In this document: positions 9,290 through 19,451 of the stretch, in pieces
Numbering within the stretch: the stretch's first letter is position 1
Layout: every line of letters begins with the position of its first letter
Assembly (NCBI GenBank): GCA_964545415.1
Contig: CAZJFP010000002.1
Location: forward strand, 1 to 64,000
Direction of reading: 5' to 3'
DNA from: CAJBLF01 sp964545415
GTDB taxonomy: Bacteria > Patescibacteriota > Gracilibacteria > Absconditabacterales > Absconditicoccaceae
DNA: 64,000 nt
The notes under the pieces: model-generated
Told to the model about the DNA's origin: nothing
Database searches by the model: none
What the model saw: only the letters and a program-made list of their open reading frames with translations
Made by a program: the position numbers and the translations under genes

Positions 9290-11191
9290 TTATATATCTA
9301 ATTCTTTGACGGTCTTGGCATGGGTCAGAATGAAGTGTTTTCTGGACTGGACATCTTCTCCCATGAGGATTCTGAATAATCTATCTGTCTCTTCCGCATC
9401 TTCTATGGTAATTTGATTTAATTGCCTGTTTTCAGGTTTCATTGTAGTTTCCCGAAGCTGTTCAGGATTCATTTCTCCGAGACCTTTATATCTTTGTACT
9501 TCAGTTTTGCTCGGATCGAATCCGTACATATCAGGAGTGTGATTTTCATCATAGATATATTCTTCTTTTTTACCTTGAGCAAACTTATAGATAGGAGGGC
9601 AGGCTGCATACACATGACCATGTTCAATGAGTGGTCTCATAAATCTGAAGAAGAAGGTCAATAATAATGTTCTGATATGTGCACCATCCACATCGGCATC
9701 CGTCATGATGATGACCTTATCATATCTGAGTCCTTCAAAATCGAAGTTATCTTTCACTCCAGTTCCGATAGCGGTAATCAAAGCCTTAACTTCATTATTC
9801 GCCATGATCTTCTGGATGACAGCTTGTTCGGTGTTCAAAATTTTACCTCTCAACGGCAGGATGGCCTGGAAATTACTATCTCTTCCTTGCTTTGCACTTC
9901 CTCACGCTGAATCTCCCTCGACAATATACAATTCAGTGCCTTCTTTGTTCTTTCTTGCACAATCAGCTAATTTTCCTGGAAGGACTCCGCCGGCCAAGAT
10001 GTTTTTTCTCAATACGGTCTCTTTCGCAAATTTTGCAGCCAATCTTGCTCTTGCTGCTAATTCGATTTTCTCGAAGATCTTATTGAATTCGTCTTCATTC
10101 TTGGTTAGGTAATCTTTGAGATAATTATAAACCATAGTCTCAACTTCACCTCTGACATAACTATTCCCTAATTTACCTTTGGTCTGTCCTTCGAATTGCG
10201 GTTCAGGAATCTTAACCGTGACGATAGCGTACAATCCGTCCGTTACGTCAGAATATTGGAATTCTCCTATTTTTTTGTTGATTTTGTCTTTTTCTTTTCC
10301 GAGTTCGTTGATGACATTCAATAATGCGGATTTGAATCCCAATACGTGGGTTCCACCATCGACAGTAGGGATATTGTTGACGAATGAAAGGATATGATCA
10401 TTGGTCGTATTTACGAATTGGAATGAAATCTCTCATAGACAGTCTTTACCTTCCGCTTTGAAATAATGAGCAGAGGAAAGCGCTTGTTGGGTTCCTACAA
10501 GATTTTTTAACCATGTCTTGATACCGTCTTCATAGTAGAATCTTTGCTTGAATCCTGTTTTCTTGTTGACGAAATTGAATGTGACACCAGGAGTCAGATA
10601 AGCAGATTGTTTCATTCTCGCGATTTCGATGGATTGAGAGAATTCTATCGTCTCGAATATTTTGGCGTCAGGCATGAATTTGACGGTGGTACCTATTTTA
10701 TCACTTTCACCTATTTCTTGGATCTCTCCGTCAGCGATTCCTCTCTGATATCTTTGGAAATATTTTTTCCCATTTTTGTAGACCGTGACTTCGAGCCGTT
10801 CGCTCAATGCATTGACGACAGAAGCGCCAACTCCATGCAGACCTCAAGAGATTTTATACGAGCTTTTATCGAATTTACCTCCTGCGTGGAGGACAGTGAA
10901 GACTGTTTCGAGAGCGGATTTTCCTGTTTTTTCGTGTTTATCTACAGGGATTCCTCTTCCATTGTCATGAATAGTGACGGATCCGTCTTCGTTCAATGCG
11001 GTCGTGATAGTGGTACAAAATCCTGCCAACGCTTCATCGACGGCATTATCTACGATTTCCTGGACGAGATGATGTAATCCTTTGGCGTCCGTGGATCAGA
11101 TATACATTCATGGTCTCTGTCTGACCGGTTCCAATCACTCCAATACTTTGATATGCGATGCATCATAGTCCTTTGAGCTCAAATTTGTCAT
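9290..11191 (-). CDS. gyrB: DNA gyrase subunit B
   Basis: 633 aa. ATPase subunit of gyrase, partner of GyrA (encoded at 53.8-56.5 kb). The GHKL ATPase N-terminus has LEGLEPVRQRPGMYIG with UGA glycines at residues 19, 28 and 32, then EIVDNAVDEALAG, DNGRGIPVD and GGLHGVGASVVNA. The TOPRIM domain has YIVEGDSAGGSAKQGRD, PLRGKILN and IIMTDADVDGAHI, and the C-terminus has QRYKGLGEMNPEQL. Length is normal. This gene is the cleanest single proof of UGA as glycine, since all three N-terminal sites are invariant glycines in gyrase. The start ATG precedes TNLSSKDYDASHI. Confidence 0.97.
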
Positions 11192-11219
11192 AACTCTCTA
11201 TAATAATATAACTAAAAAT

Positions 11220-11343
11220 CAATGTTGAATATTGAATTTTGAATGTTGAATGTAGGAATTGCCGGGATGGACTATCGTAATTTTATGATAGTCAATAAAT
11301 ACAAGTCATTCACTCAACATTTAGCATTTAGAATCCAAAATTA
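11220..11343. repeat. mirrored-arm repeat between gyrB and rpoD
   Basis: Left arm of TTGAATATTGAATTTTGAATG words, centre GGACTATCGTAA ... TTATGATAGTCA (a compensated variant of the CTATTGTA/TACAATAG hairpin found elsewhere), right arm CACTCAACATTTAGCATTTAGAATCC. Paired changes in the centre suggest the hairpin is maintained. Confidence 0.7.
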
Positions 11344-11354
11344 ATTTTGTTGGT

Positions 11355-12626
11355 TTAGTCTTCAAGGTAGTCATCATCATCGAATCTACTCATGTAATCA
11401 TCTTCTTCGTTTTCATAATCATCCATTTCATCTTTTGATTTTCTTCATTTCTTTCTCTTTTTTCCGTCTCAGGCTTCAAGTTTAGCGATATCATCTTCGA
11501 TTCCAAGTATTTTTTGTAATCCTGCATGCTCTTTGAGCTTTTGGATCACTTTCTGCTCAATTTGTCTGACTCTTTCTCTGGTTACATTAAATTCTTCTCA
11601 GACTTGTTCAAGCGTATATCTCGGACCATCGATTCCATATCTCATTTTTACAATCTTCGCTTCACGGTCGTCAAGCATCCCCAGGATCATATCGAGGTTT
11701 TTTCTCAACGCATTCTTTTCGGCGAATTGGTCAGGCCTCAAGGTATTTCCATCTTCAATCAAATCCGCTAAGGTATCTCTTCCTTCATCTCCGACTTCTC
11801 TATCCAATGATACGTTTCCGAAGATGACTTCTTCCAATTTTTTGATCTTTTTGATAGGGAATCCGAGCTTCTGTCCTATTTCCTTTGAGGTAGGTTCTCT
11901 TCATAATTTCTGGAAGAGGAGCTGGTAGGTCTTGTTGTATGAATTGATTTCATCGATCAAATGTACAGGTATCCTTACGTGTTTCGTCATATCTGCAATA
12001 GCTTTGGTGATGCTTTGCTTGATCCATCGCGTAGCGTAAGTGGAGAATTTAAATTCTTTGTCTGGATCAAATTTTTCTATTGCTTTGATGAGTCCGATAT
12101 TTCCTTCCTGGATTAGGTCGGAAAAACTCAATCTAGACCCAAAAAATCTCTTTGCAATACTGATGACTAATCTCAGGTTGGACTCGATAAGTCTTTTTTT
12201 TGCTTCTTCATCTCATTTTTTGATCCTCCTTGCAATATCCCTTTCTTCTTCGGAATTTAATAACGGTATTTTTGAGATTTCGTTGAAATAGAGCTTGATG
12301 AAGTCCTTGTGTTGAGACTCTGAGACGTTTTTTTGCGTGTCATAGAGTTCTACTTTTCCCAGTTTGCTCTCTTTTTTGGCCTCTTCAGCCTCCTTTTCCA
12401 AGACTTCTTCGATAGTGATGATCTTGATGCCAAGTTTGTCAGCGAGTTCATAGAACTTCTCAATCATCTTAATACTAAGATCCATATCATCTACATCAGC
12501 AATCACATCTTCTTCGTTGATAATTAAGGTTTCGAAGCCATTTTGTAAAAGATCTTGCAACGGTTTGCTGAGCTCGCCTATATCATCCTGAAAACTATCT
12601 CGTAATTGTTTCTGGAGTTTTTGCAT
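11355..12626 (-). CDS. rpoD: RNA polymerase primary sigma factor (sigma-70)
   Basis: 423 aa. Region 1.2 (DFIKLYFNEISKIPLLNSEE), region 2 (FSDLIQEGNIGLIKAIEKFD then FKFSTYATRWIKQSI, the -10 recognition helix), region 3 (GREPTSKEIGQKLGFP) and region 4 (DREAKIVKMRYGIDGPRYTL ... RERVRQIEQKVIQKLKEHAG, binding the -35) are all present. UGA provides glycines in RIKKGDEE, QKLGREP and EQVGEEFN. The protein has a short N-terminal region 1.1 and an unusual acidic/basic tail after residue 380 (EAGDGKKRKKGRKSKDEMDD). The intact sigma-70 fits the many TTGACA/TATAAT promoters in the window. Confidence 0.96.
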
Positions 12627-12736
12627 ATGAGGTAGAAAGTAAAGGGTAAAAGGTAGATTTTTTAAATGTCTAAAGTCTGATTTCTAAGCTCTCAATAGTA
12701 GGTACTTACTAGCCCATAGAAGTCTATCTCTAATAT

Positions 12737-12764
12737 TTGACATTTATATAAAAATATATATAAT
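12737..12764 (+). promoter_or_regulatory. consensus sigma-70 promoter for the candidate small RNA
   Basis: Perfect TTGACA and perfect TATAAT separated by 16 bp, facing away from rpoD. The hairpin-rich region starts right after the expected +1 near 12771. Confidence 0.75.
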
Positions 12765-12770
12765 ATAGTT

Positions 12771-12839
12771 GTGTAGTGAAGCCATACGCTTACGATAGCG
12801 TAACAAAGAGCACTGTCTTACCCAAGACGGTGTTCTTTT
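12771..12839 (+). ncRNA. candidate small structured RNA or leader, about 69 nt
   Basis: Follows a perfect promoter and contains two hairpins: TACGCT-TACGAT-AGCGTA, then a 12-bp stem GAGCACTGTCTT-ACCC-AAGACGGTGTTC (two G-U pairs) ending in TTTT, which has the form of an intrinsic terminator. It could be a free-standing sRNA or an attenuated leader for the short reading frame that begins at the end of the terminator. No known RNA family is recognised. Confidence 0.5.
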
Positions 12840-12977
12840 ATGGGTAAACGATATTTACTTACAAAAGACAAAAAAATAGTCACCGTTTGGTCCAATGACA
12901 GGAAGAGAATAACAATTTATGGGACAATATCAACCCAAAAACTCCTCAAAAGCTCATTGACAATACGGGCTAAATAA
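12840..12977 (+). CDS. possible 45-aa basic protein
   Basis: Open frame starting MGKRYLLTKDKKIVTVWSND, basic, with no UGA codon and a TAA stop. Its ATG directly abuts the U-tract of the hairpin and no ribosome-binding site is visible, so translation is doubtful. It occupies part of the 467-bp stretch between rpoD and ruvA, which otherwise holds the promoter, the hairpins and two repeat arms. Confidence 0.25.
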   Translation: MGKRYLLTKDKKIVTVWSNDRKRITIYGTISTQKLLKSSLTIRAK

Positions 12978-12989
12978 TTATATTCTTTT

Positions 12990-13073
12990 CTGTGAAAAAA
13001 GCATAAAGCATAAAGCAAAAAGCTGTTTATTAGCCATATAGCAGCTTCAAGCTTTAAACTTTAAACTAATGTT
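12990..13073. repeat. mirrored-arm repeat upstream of ruvA
   Basis: Left arm of AAGCATAAAGCATAAAGC words and right arm of GCTTCAAGCTTTAAACTTTAAAC; a short AGCTG...CAGCT stem forms the centre. Same layout as the other dispersed elements but with a different arm sequence. Confidence 0.65.
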
Positions 13074-13093
13074 TATTATCTATCATTTTGGGA

Positions 13094-13645
13094 ATGTTTC
13101 ATTATTTTGTAGGTAAAATACGTCATTTTGGAGGAGAAACGCTATTAAATAACGATCTGTTGGGGATCCAAGTCCATTATCTCGGGAAGAAGGATCAGGG
13201 TGAATTTTTTTTGTATCCGTATATTGATGACAACAAAAAGACCATATTCTATTATTGTTTTGATGCAATAGACCAAAAGGCCATGTTTGAGAACTTACTC
13301 AAAATCAACGGTGTTTGACCGAAGACTGCATTCCAGATATCGCAATTGCCAAAGTCCAACCTCCAGCAAGCGCTCAAAAATGTAGATGTTAAATTTTTTC
13401 AAAATATTCCATGAATCTGACCAAAATCCGCGAAAAAGATTGTGCTTCAATTGAGAGGGACATTCGACGTAGAAGATATCAATAGGATGGATATCGATCA
13501 GAAATTATACAAAAATATCGTTTCCTCACTCAAAGGATTCGGCTATAGCGCCGATCAAGTCAAGGCGACCTTGCAGAAATATGAAGGTACCGTGACTAAG
13601 GAGAATATTCCAGAAGTGATTAAACGAATTATCTCGCAGATCTAA
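13094..13645 (+). CDS. ruvA: Holliday junction DNA helicase subunit RuvA
   Basis: 183 aa. RuvA binds Holliday junctions and recruits RuvB. N-terminal OB-fold (FHYFVGKIRHFGGETLL), then two helix-hairpin-helix motifs: LLKINGVGPKTAFQI and FFQNIPGIGPKSAKKIV, in which UGA encodes three conserved glycines. The C-terminal domain III (DIDQKLYKNIVSSLKGFGYS) that contacts RuvB is present. Start chosen at ATG (MFHYFVG), matching the usual short RuvA N-terminus; a TTG two codons earlier is possible. ruvC is elsewhere in the window (41.9 kb); ruvB is not seen. Confidence 0.93.
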
Positions 13646-13699
13646 ATACGACGGATATAAAAACAAAATATTTTTTTTTTATTTTGTTATTCCAGCTGC

Positions 13700-15502
13700 A
13701 TGAATTCAAAGAATCTAAAGAAAACGTATGTTCAGACTTACGAGAAATTTTTTCTTGAAAATCAAGTAGTCGTTTCGACTCCGTTCATTCTCAATCGATC
13801 AGGGGATGTACTGAATAATTATAGTGGAGTAAGCATCAAACAGAAGATCCCATTGCGTATGTATATGGGATATACGAGGACAGCGACCAAATGAATTTCT
13901 ATACAAAAAATTCTGCATCTGGATATAAGCGAGTATCAGTTTATTGAAAGCAACGCAATAGAATATGCGCCGTATTTTGGAGATATCAACAAAGAATTGG
14001 AAAAAAGATACGCGAAGCTCTTGCCAGATAATGAATGATTCCAGATTACTATTCTTTCAGAACTACCTAGAGGTGTGGGATTGGGATTCGGATCTATATT
14101 GGCGCTTCTTCTATGAGTAGTGGTTCAGAAAATATTGGGAAATATACATGTGGATGGGCAAATAGATGACATAAAGAAACAAGATATCAACCAAGTTATT
14201 GATGATACACACAATATCTTCCATACTATTATGGGTGATGCACTTAAGTTTGATAGATCTATCTATGGTATGATTTCTACAGGAACCAAGATAGCTACGT
14301 TTTTTGATGGATATTATCCGGTAGTGTCATTTTCGGAAGATGGAGAAAAATGGCTGCTTTCAGAAGAGGATATCGTCAAGAGGTGTTATGGATTTAGACT
14401 CAATCATCTTTTTAAGTGACTGAGAGAAAACCCATATCTTCCTATCGATTATGGTATTGTCTATTCAGGGAAGCCGGTCTTGCTAGAGCAGATAGCAGGG
14501 AACAAATACAAAGCAAACGCTACTATAAACAAGACGATAAAATCAGATTTCAAAAAAATGTTCGGTGATCTGTTTAGTAATGTGCATATCAACAGAATGC
14601 CTGGGTTCTATAAATATCTTGTAGCTCCAGAAGCAGATGAGTTTGCTATGACGTACGGCAAGATTATGGGAGTAATGAGTATGAGAATATTGTATTATAT
14701 GGCGAAAATTCATTCAGAAGCTTATGAAGAAGATCATATGGTGGAGTTTCTCGATGCTCTGAGAAAGTTCAGACAGGCAGATTCAGTTACGAGAAGGAGT
14801 TCTAAGAACTTTTTGAAATTTATCAAAAGCATACTGGAAAACTTCCATGGACCGCAAGGATATATTGGGTTATCTCCCAATGACAGTACGATCATGGGCG
14901 GATGTCTGACTTTTGCTATGCCATTGGAGGGATTCAGAAAAATGATTGTAGATGCGGTGGATAAGACAGGTATGGAATTTATGGGGTCGAAGATGATCTA
15001 TGCCAATCGGATTGATGGAATAGAGAACGAGGGGTTGAAAATCGAGCAAGATCTTGAACAGGGAAGATATTCTGAATTTCTCGATTCGAGTAGCTGTGTC
15101 TTGAAGATGAATGATGGAAAAATCAGGTTGGGAAACTGTGAACTGATGATAACAGAACATAAACAAGGGATCCTTCTAGATATGATCAACAATAAGATGT
15201 ATATTCATGGACGTAGATTGACTTCGGAAGACATTCATTCTCAGACGGCAACCGTTGATATCCTGAGGATATTGATAGAAAACATAGGAAAGGATATCTC
15301 GAACAAGGATCTGCCGGTTTCAAGTTATTCCAAGAATAAGAATGATATGCAAGGGAAGATTATTATTCCACTTCTTGAACTGATCCAAAAAGAATGCGGC
15401 AAAAAACTGCCTTTGGTATGTAAAGGAAGTCTGTATGATTTTTATATTAAACTCAATACTTCCGATATAGAGATGGCAGTCATAGAAAAACTTCAGAAAT
15501 AA
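13700..15502 (+). CDS. GHMP-kinase-like protein with long C-terminal extension
   Basis: 600 aa. The segment ILSELPRGVGLGFGSILALLL resembles GHMP kinase motif 2 (PxxxGLGSSAA, the ATP phosphate loop), and VVVSTPFILNRSGDVLNNYS near residue 25 sits where these kinases have their N-terminal PgRvnl.GeH.D segment. GPQGYIGLSPNDSTIMGG near residue 400 could be the motif 3 glycine loop. The C-terminal ~100 aa (TVDILRILIENIGKDISNKD ...) look like a separate, possibly winged-helix, domain. UGA glycines restore the frame at four places. Substrate unknown; kinase activity is an inference from motif spacing. A decayed paralogue follows at 16.2 kb. Confidence 0.5.
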
Positions 15503-15528
15503 CAATAGTGTCTGTAGAGATATCAGGT

Positions 15529-15575
15529 AAAAACTGGCAAAAAAAATTTCATACCTTTGTCAGTTTTTTTCTTTT
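15529..15575 (+). terminator. terminator after the GHMP-kinase-like gene
   Basis: AAAAACTGGCAAA ... TTTGTCAGTTTTTTT stem (one G-T pair) with a 15-nt A/T-rich loop and long T tract. Confidence 0.65.
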
Positions 15576-15597
15576 TTGGTAAATATAGAAACGAGGT

Positions 15598-15948
15598 ATG
15601 ATTTTTTTTATCGTCGTATTACTCATGGAACTTCTCCAGGTGTTTAATAAACATATTCCTCAAAAAAAGAAGGTTTTCGCACGTTTCCAAAAAAGATGAC
15701 CGCAGGACCTTTCAAAATTTCTCTTGCAGATGATAAAAAACGCAAAAAAATGAGGTGATGATACGATGCTATTGAATGCGTTTTTTATAGAACTCTACGA
15801 TATGATTTATCAATATGTGATCTTTGATAATGTGAAGATAGCAAAGAAGATTATGAGGATATTGGAAGAATTGGCTTTGCCGATCAAGTATGTCGGCGAG
15901 GAAAGATGGAAAGAATCACTCAGAAGAGTCAGAAAAGTTAGATTGTAA
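15598..15948 (+). CDS. small helical protein of unknown function
   Basis: 116 aa, starting MIFFIVVLLMELLQVFNKHI, with a hydrophobic N-terminus then basic helical sequence (IAKKIMRILEELALPIKYVG). Two UGA glycines (KRGPQD, KKGGDD). A GAGG motif lies a few bases upstream of the ATG. No family recognised. It lies between the two GHMP-like genes, on the same strand. Confidence 0.55.
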
Positions 15949-15971
15949 TTTTTTATCATTTCCTCGTAGAT

Positions 15972-16100
15972 ATGAAATCTATTCAGGATATTTTGGAAGA
16001 GAAAAAGAAGAAGTTAGTGATTATAAAAAAGAGAAACCCGTTTTTGGAGAGAATACTATCCTTGAGAAGATCGGTAATGGATTGGTTGTATATGCTCTAG
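15972..16100 (+). CDS. possible 42-aa basic protein
   Basis: Open frame MKSIQDILEEKKKKLVIIKK... ending at TAG, 23 bp after the previous gene. The first residues resemble DUF721-type N-termini but the rest is too short for that family. An overlapping frame beginning at 15890 is also open to 16129. Neither is well supported. Confidence 0.25.
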   Translation: MKSIQDILEEKKKKLVIIKKRNPFLERILSLRRSVMDWLYML

Positions 16101-16191
16101 TTTGATTGATATTTCAAAGCATATCCGTATAAGGAGGAAGATATGTTTTTTTATATCTTCATCGTTCCAAAATATGGAAGAAAGGATACAG

Positions 16192-17295
16192 ATGAATACC
16201 GAGTCGCTGCAGAAAAGGTTCAAATCAGTATATGAGAATTTTTTTGCAAAGAATGATCTGGTGGTGAGCGGAAATTTGTCATTTTCTCGATGAACTATGG
16301 GTATCGGACATAGATCTCAATATCTTCGTATAAAATCAAAGCTTCCTATCAAGATGTATATATGAATTCAAAAAAACACGACTTTAAAGGTTGATATAGA
16401 TAATGTGCTAGTGTATGATGTAGTAAACGAGAAATTTAATGAGGAAAAATTTTCTGATATACATAAATAACAAAAGGAGATTGTTGATGTGATAAGGGAT
16501 TTTCTAAAAGAAAAGGGTATTGATCGAGGAGTGAAAATATCTATCTTAACAGAATGACCTAGATGAATATGATTATAATTTTCATGAGTGTTTTGAGCTA
16601 CGCTTTCTGCTTGATTACATATCATGTCATGAGAACTGAAAGAAGATTTTCTGCAGGATTACGAGAAATTCGAAAAATCAGAGATATTCAAGGAAGTGCT
16701 TCTGCTTTGACAAAAGATAGATTTCATCTCTAGACATAAAAATTTATGAGTAAATAGTCTATATCCATTGTTAAAATCAGATTTTCCATATGTTTTTTAT
16801 AGTGAAAAATTTGATAATGAGATAGATATAAATGAAATAAGGAAGATAAGATATAATTTTTTCCCTCTTGATAAGATGTTTGAAGGGAATAATTATCTCA
16901 AAGAGATACCTATCGATATGGCGATAGTGTTTACCGGCCAGAAACAAAGCACAGATATCATAGAGCATGCAATCATGAATGATAAGACAAAATGTGATGA
17001 ATTATGATCGTTTATAGAAAAAGATCTGCTTAAATGATGTGGTTTTAAGGACAATACGAGCTTCTATACATTCGCCGAAAAGAATCATATCTATGAACAG
17101 ATATCAAATACGGCGACTATAATGTGAATAAAGTCCGTTTATTTGTTGAAGAAAATATATGAGCAATGATTTGATATAAATACACTACATGATTTCATCG
17201 ATCAGATAAATGTACTAAGAAATATGTTGTCTTTGGTTGAAAAACAAGAGGATTTTGCTGACGATTTTATCTATAGTATCGAGATGAAAATATAA
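16192..17295 (+). pseudogene. decayed GHMP-kinase-like paralogue with two in-frame TAA codons
   Basis: Homologous to the gene at 13.7 kb: it opens MNTESLQKRFKSVYENFFAK, continues with SKLPIKMYIGIQKNTT, and carries ISILTEGPRGIGL followed by FSGVLGATLSAGLH. In-frame TAA codons occur at 16468-16470 and 16576-16578 in a frame that is otherwise open for 1.1 kb. The second TAA sits exactly where the paralogue has a glycine (GVGLGFGS versus GIGL-stop-FSG), as expected from a single G-to-A change in a UGA glycine codon. It also lacks the C-terminal extension of the paralogue. An AAAGGAT ribosome-binding site precedes the ATG. Sequencing error is the alternative to decay. Confidence 0.6.
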
Positions 17296-17335
17296 CGTAG
17301 ATCAGAAAGAGGTATATGACTATCTCTTGAAGTTG

Positions 17336-18075
17336 ATGGATGAAAAAAATATGTTTTTGCATATTCTATATTTGAGAAAATGAGATATGAGGCAGATAGT
17401 GGAGATATCGATGCTTTCTGTGAAAAAGTAGATGTGTCTATCGGATCGATGAGTAATGATGATGCTAGCTATATGGGGAATATTGTATGTAAGCTTATAA
17501 GGAATTGATATCAATCAGGCATAAAAAATGCGGACAAATGGGCTAAAAAGATGATCAGCTTGTGAGAATTCTTTTCTGCACAACGTATATATGAGGAATT
17601 ATCAATGGTCATCGAAGAAAATCAGATTGATACTGTCTGATTATATACCAAGGAACTTGTGAAAAATATGATGTGAAATAAGGAACATAAGGAATTCTGA
17701 GATACCCTAGAAAAGGTGGTATCGACAGTGTCGGAGATATTAAAAAAGAAAGGTGATGATCACTTTGTTCATGAAATAATATCCATCCTTTATCAGAACG
17801 AAGTATATGATTGGATAGGATATTTATATATGGAACTTCTTAAAAACGGTGAAAAGCTTGAAAAGGAGCTTGTAGAACTATGTGTTATCTGTATTAGAAA
17901 GACATCTTTACAAAAGGACGGTATTATACCAGCAATAGATATGTGCAGGGATCTCGCTAATATGTGATATAAAAAAGCTATAAGAGAAATTACTACATAT
18001 GTTAATAGACTAGTGACAATGGGAATATATCATGATGATATTGTAGCAGGTATTCTAAAAGAGATAAGAAAATAA
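17336..18075 (+). CDS. helical-repeat protein with an apparent -1 frameshift at an A7 run
   Basis: About 246 aa if joined. One frame gives VYDYLLKLMDEK and stops at a TAG at 17426; from an A7 run at 17343-17349 the -1 frame continues as KYVFAYSIFEKMRYEADSGD and stays open to 18075 through eight UGA glycines. The joined product looks like consecutive helix pairs of the TPR/Sel1 kind (FFSAQRIYEELSMVIEEN, YDWIGYLYMELLKNGEKLEK). The heptamer is slippery, so programmed frameshifting, a homopolymer sequencing error or real decay are all possible. The start is uncertain: the ATG at 17336 is the first in frame, and an AAGAGG at 17307 is too far upstream to serve it. Confidence 0.45.
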
Positions 18076-18160
18076 TCCTTTTTTCTTCGTTTTTTCCGTT
18101 TTTTTCACGTTTCCAAAGGATAGTATCCAGGCGATTTTTTAGATACTAGGAAAATCGCAC

Positions 18161-18463
18161 ATGGAAATTCAAGAAACGCTTAAGAAATTAGATCTGCTCT
18201 TACAAAAACAGCATTACAACAAGGTGGCTGATATACTCCAGGAGATGATTGATGTCGAGATAGAGAAACAGCAAAGGGTAGAGGAGTTGGTCGCTTCGTG
18301 CAGCTTGCTGTATGATAAACTGTATTATTATATCATTTTCGGCAAGATACCGTCTGACAAGAAGACGATTAGACAGCTAGAAATGCTTGCTATGCCGTTC
18401 CAGAGTAGGACAGAAGCTGAACGGAAGGCGGTTTTGGATAAGATGCGCAAGGAAAATAAATAA
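18161..18463 (+). CDS. small helical protein of unknown function (100 aa)
   Basis: 100 aa, nearly all helical and charged (MEIQETLKKLDLLLQKQHYN ... IPSDKKTIRQLEMLAMPFQS). The first 40 residues resemble one TPR-like helix pair. No UGA codon. Last gene of the block before the AT-rich island, and followed by a terminator. Confidence 0.6.
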   Translation: MEIQETLKKLDLLLQKQHYNKVADILQEMIDVEIEKQQRVEELVASCSLLYDKLYYYIIFGKIPSDKKTIRQLEMLAMPFQSRTEAERKAVLDKMRKENK

Positions 18464-18484
18464 TAGCGGTAAAAGTGATGAAAT

Positions 18485-18510
18485 ATCGGCCATGGAGGTC
18501 GATTTTTTTG
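18485..18510 (+). terminator. terminator after the 100-aa protein gene
   Basis: ATCGGCC-ATGGA-GGTCGAT stem (one G-T pair) followed by TTTTTTT. It separates this block from the AT-rich island. Confidence 0.75.
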
Positions 18511-18637
18511 TTTTTTCAGGGAAATTATTAGGTAATAAGCCAAAAGTTTTTTTTCTTTGTTTTGTCAGTTTTTTTCTTTTTTTGGAATGGTAATAAAACG
18601 AGCGTACAAAAAAGTTTTTATTACTGATGCTTCATAA

Positions 18638-19435
18638 ATGAAAAATATTAATAAATGAGATGTAAACAGAATATTTAAAAACATCATTAGGTTACCTATT
18701 AATTCTTCTATGCAAGATAAATTATTTTTTATAAAAAATAATTACTCAAATATAATAAAAGAATTATTAGATATTAAAAGTTTTGATGAGTTAAAAGATG
18801 ATCAAAAAAATGAATACGAATTGCTACCTATAGTCGATATTAGAGATAAGGAAAAAGAGAGTGAATGAAATATTACTGTAGAATTTAGTAAATTTTGTCA
18901 CGGCGATTGTGACACTATAAATTCTTCGAATAAAGATTTTTATAATATACATAGGTCTGTTGATTTTTTGATTACTAATCAGAAGTGAGAAATTCTAATA
19001 AACAATAATGCTGATGTATGAATACATAGTAGGCATGTTAGAGCGTGATATGATTATATAGAAACTATTATAGAACTACTAAATATAACGGAAAATAATA
19101 TGAAAGAATTTAATATCCAAAATATAATAAAATATTTGATGCATAATGATTGGGAAAACCAATTTACAAAGGTGGTAGATGTGAAAATTAAAAATTCTAT
19201 GAATGAATTTGGAGAAATTAAATGAGAATTTATTCCTATGTCTGATATTGAAAAGATGATAATAAATTGATCTGAGAGAGGTAGAAATAATAGATTGAAC
19301 GATTTGTTATTTATTAAATATATGGATTTCAAATCAAATAGATTGAATAAATGAATTAGAAATATGGAAAATATTGTAAGAAAGAAAAATGATATGAGTG
19401 TTCGGTTTATAGACGACAAAACAGTGTTTTAATTA
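18638..19435 (+). CDS. Nudix-like protein with a degenerate Nudix box
   Basis: 265 aa. The middle (SVDFLITNQKGEILINNNAD ... SRHVRAGYDYIETIIELLNI) follows the order of IPP-isomerase-type Nudix domains (a VFLVN.KGE strand, then a G.HV..GE.Y.E....EL.EE box), but the catalytic REUXEEXGU residues are mostly replaced. ENQFTKVVDVKIKN and GEFIPMSDIEKMI resemble the later strands and the W..l.el loop. Eight UGA glycines. First gene of the AT-rich island; loss of metal-binding glutamates suggests a non-hydrolytic or altered role. Confidence 0.4.
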
Positions 19436-19451
19436 TTTATTATTATATAAA

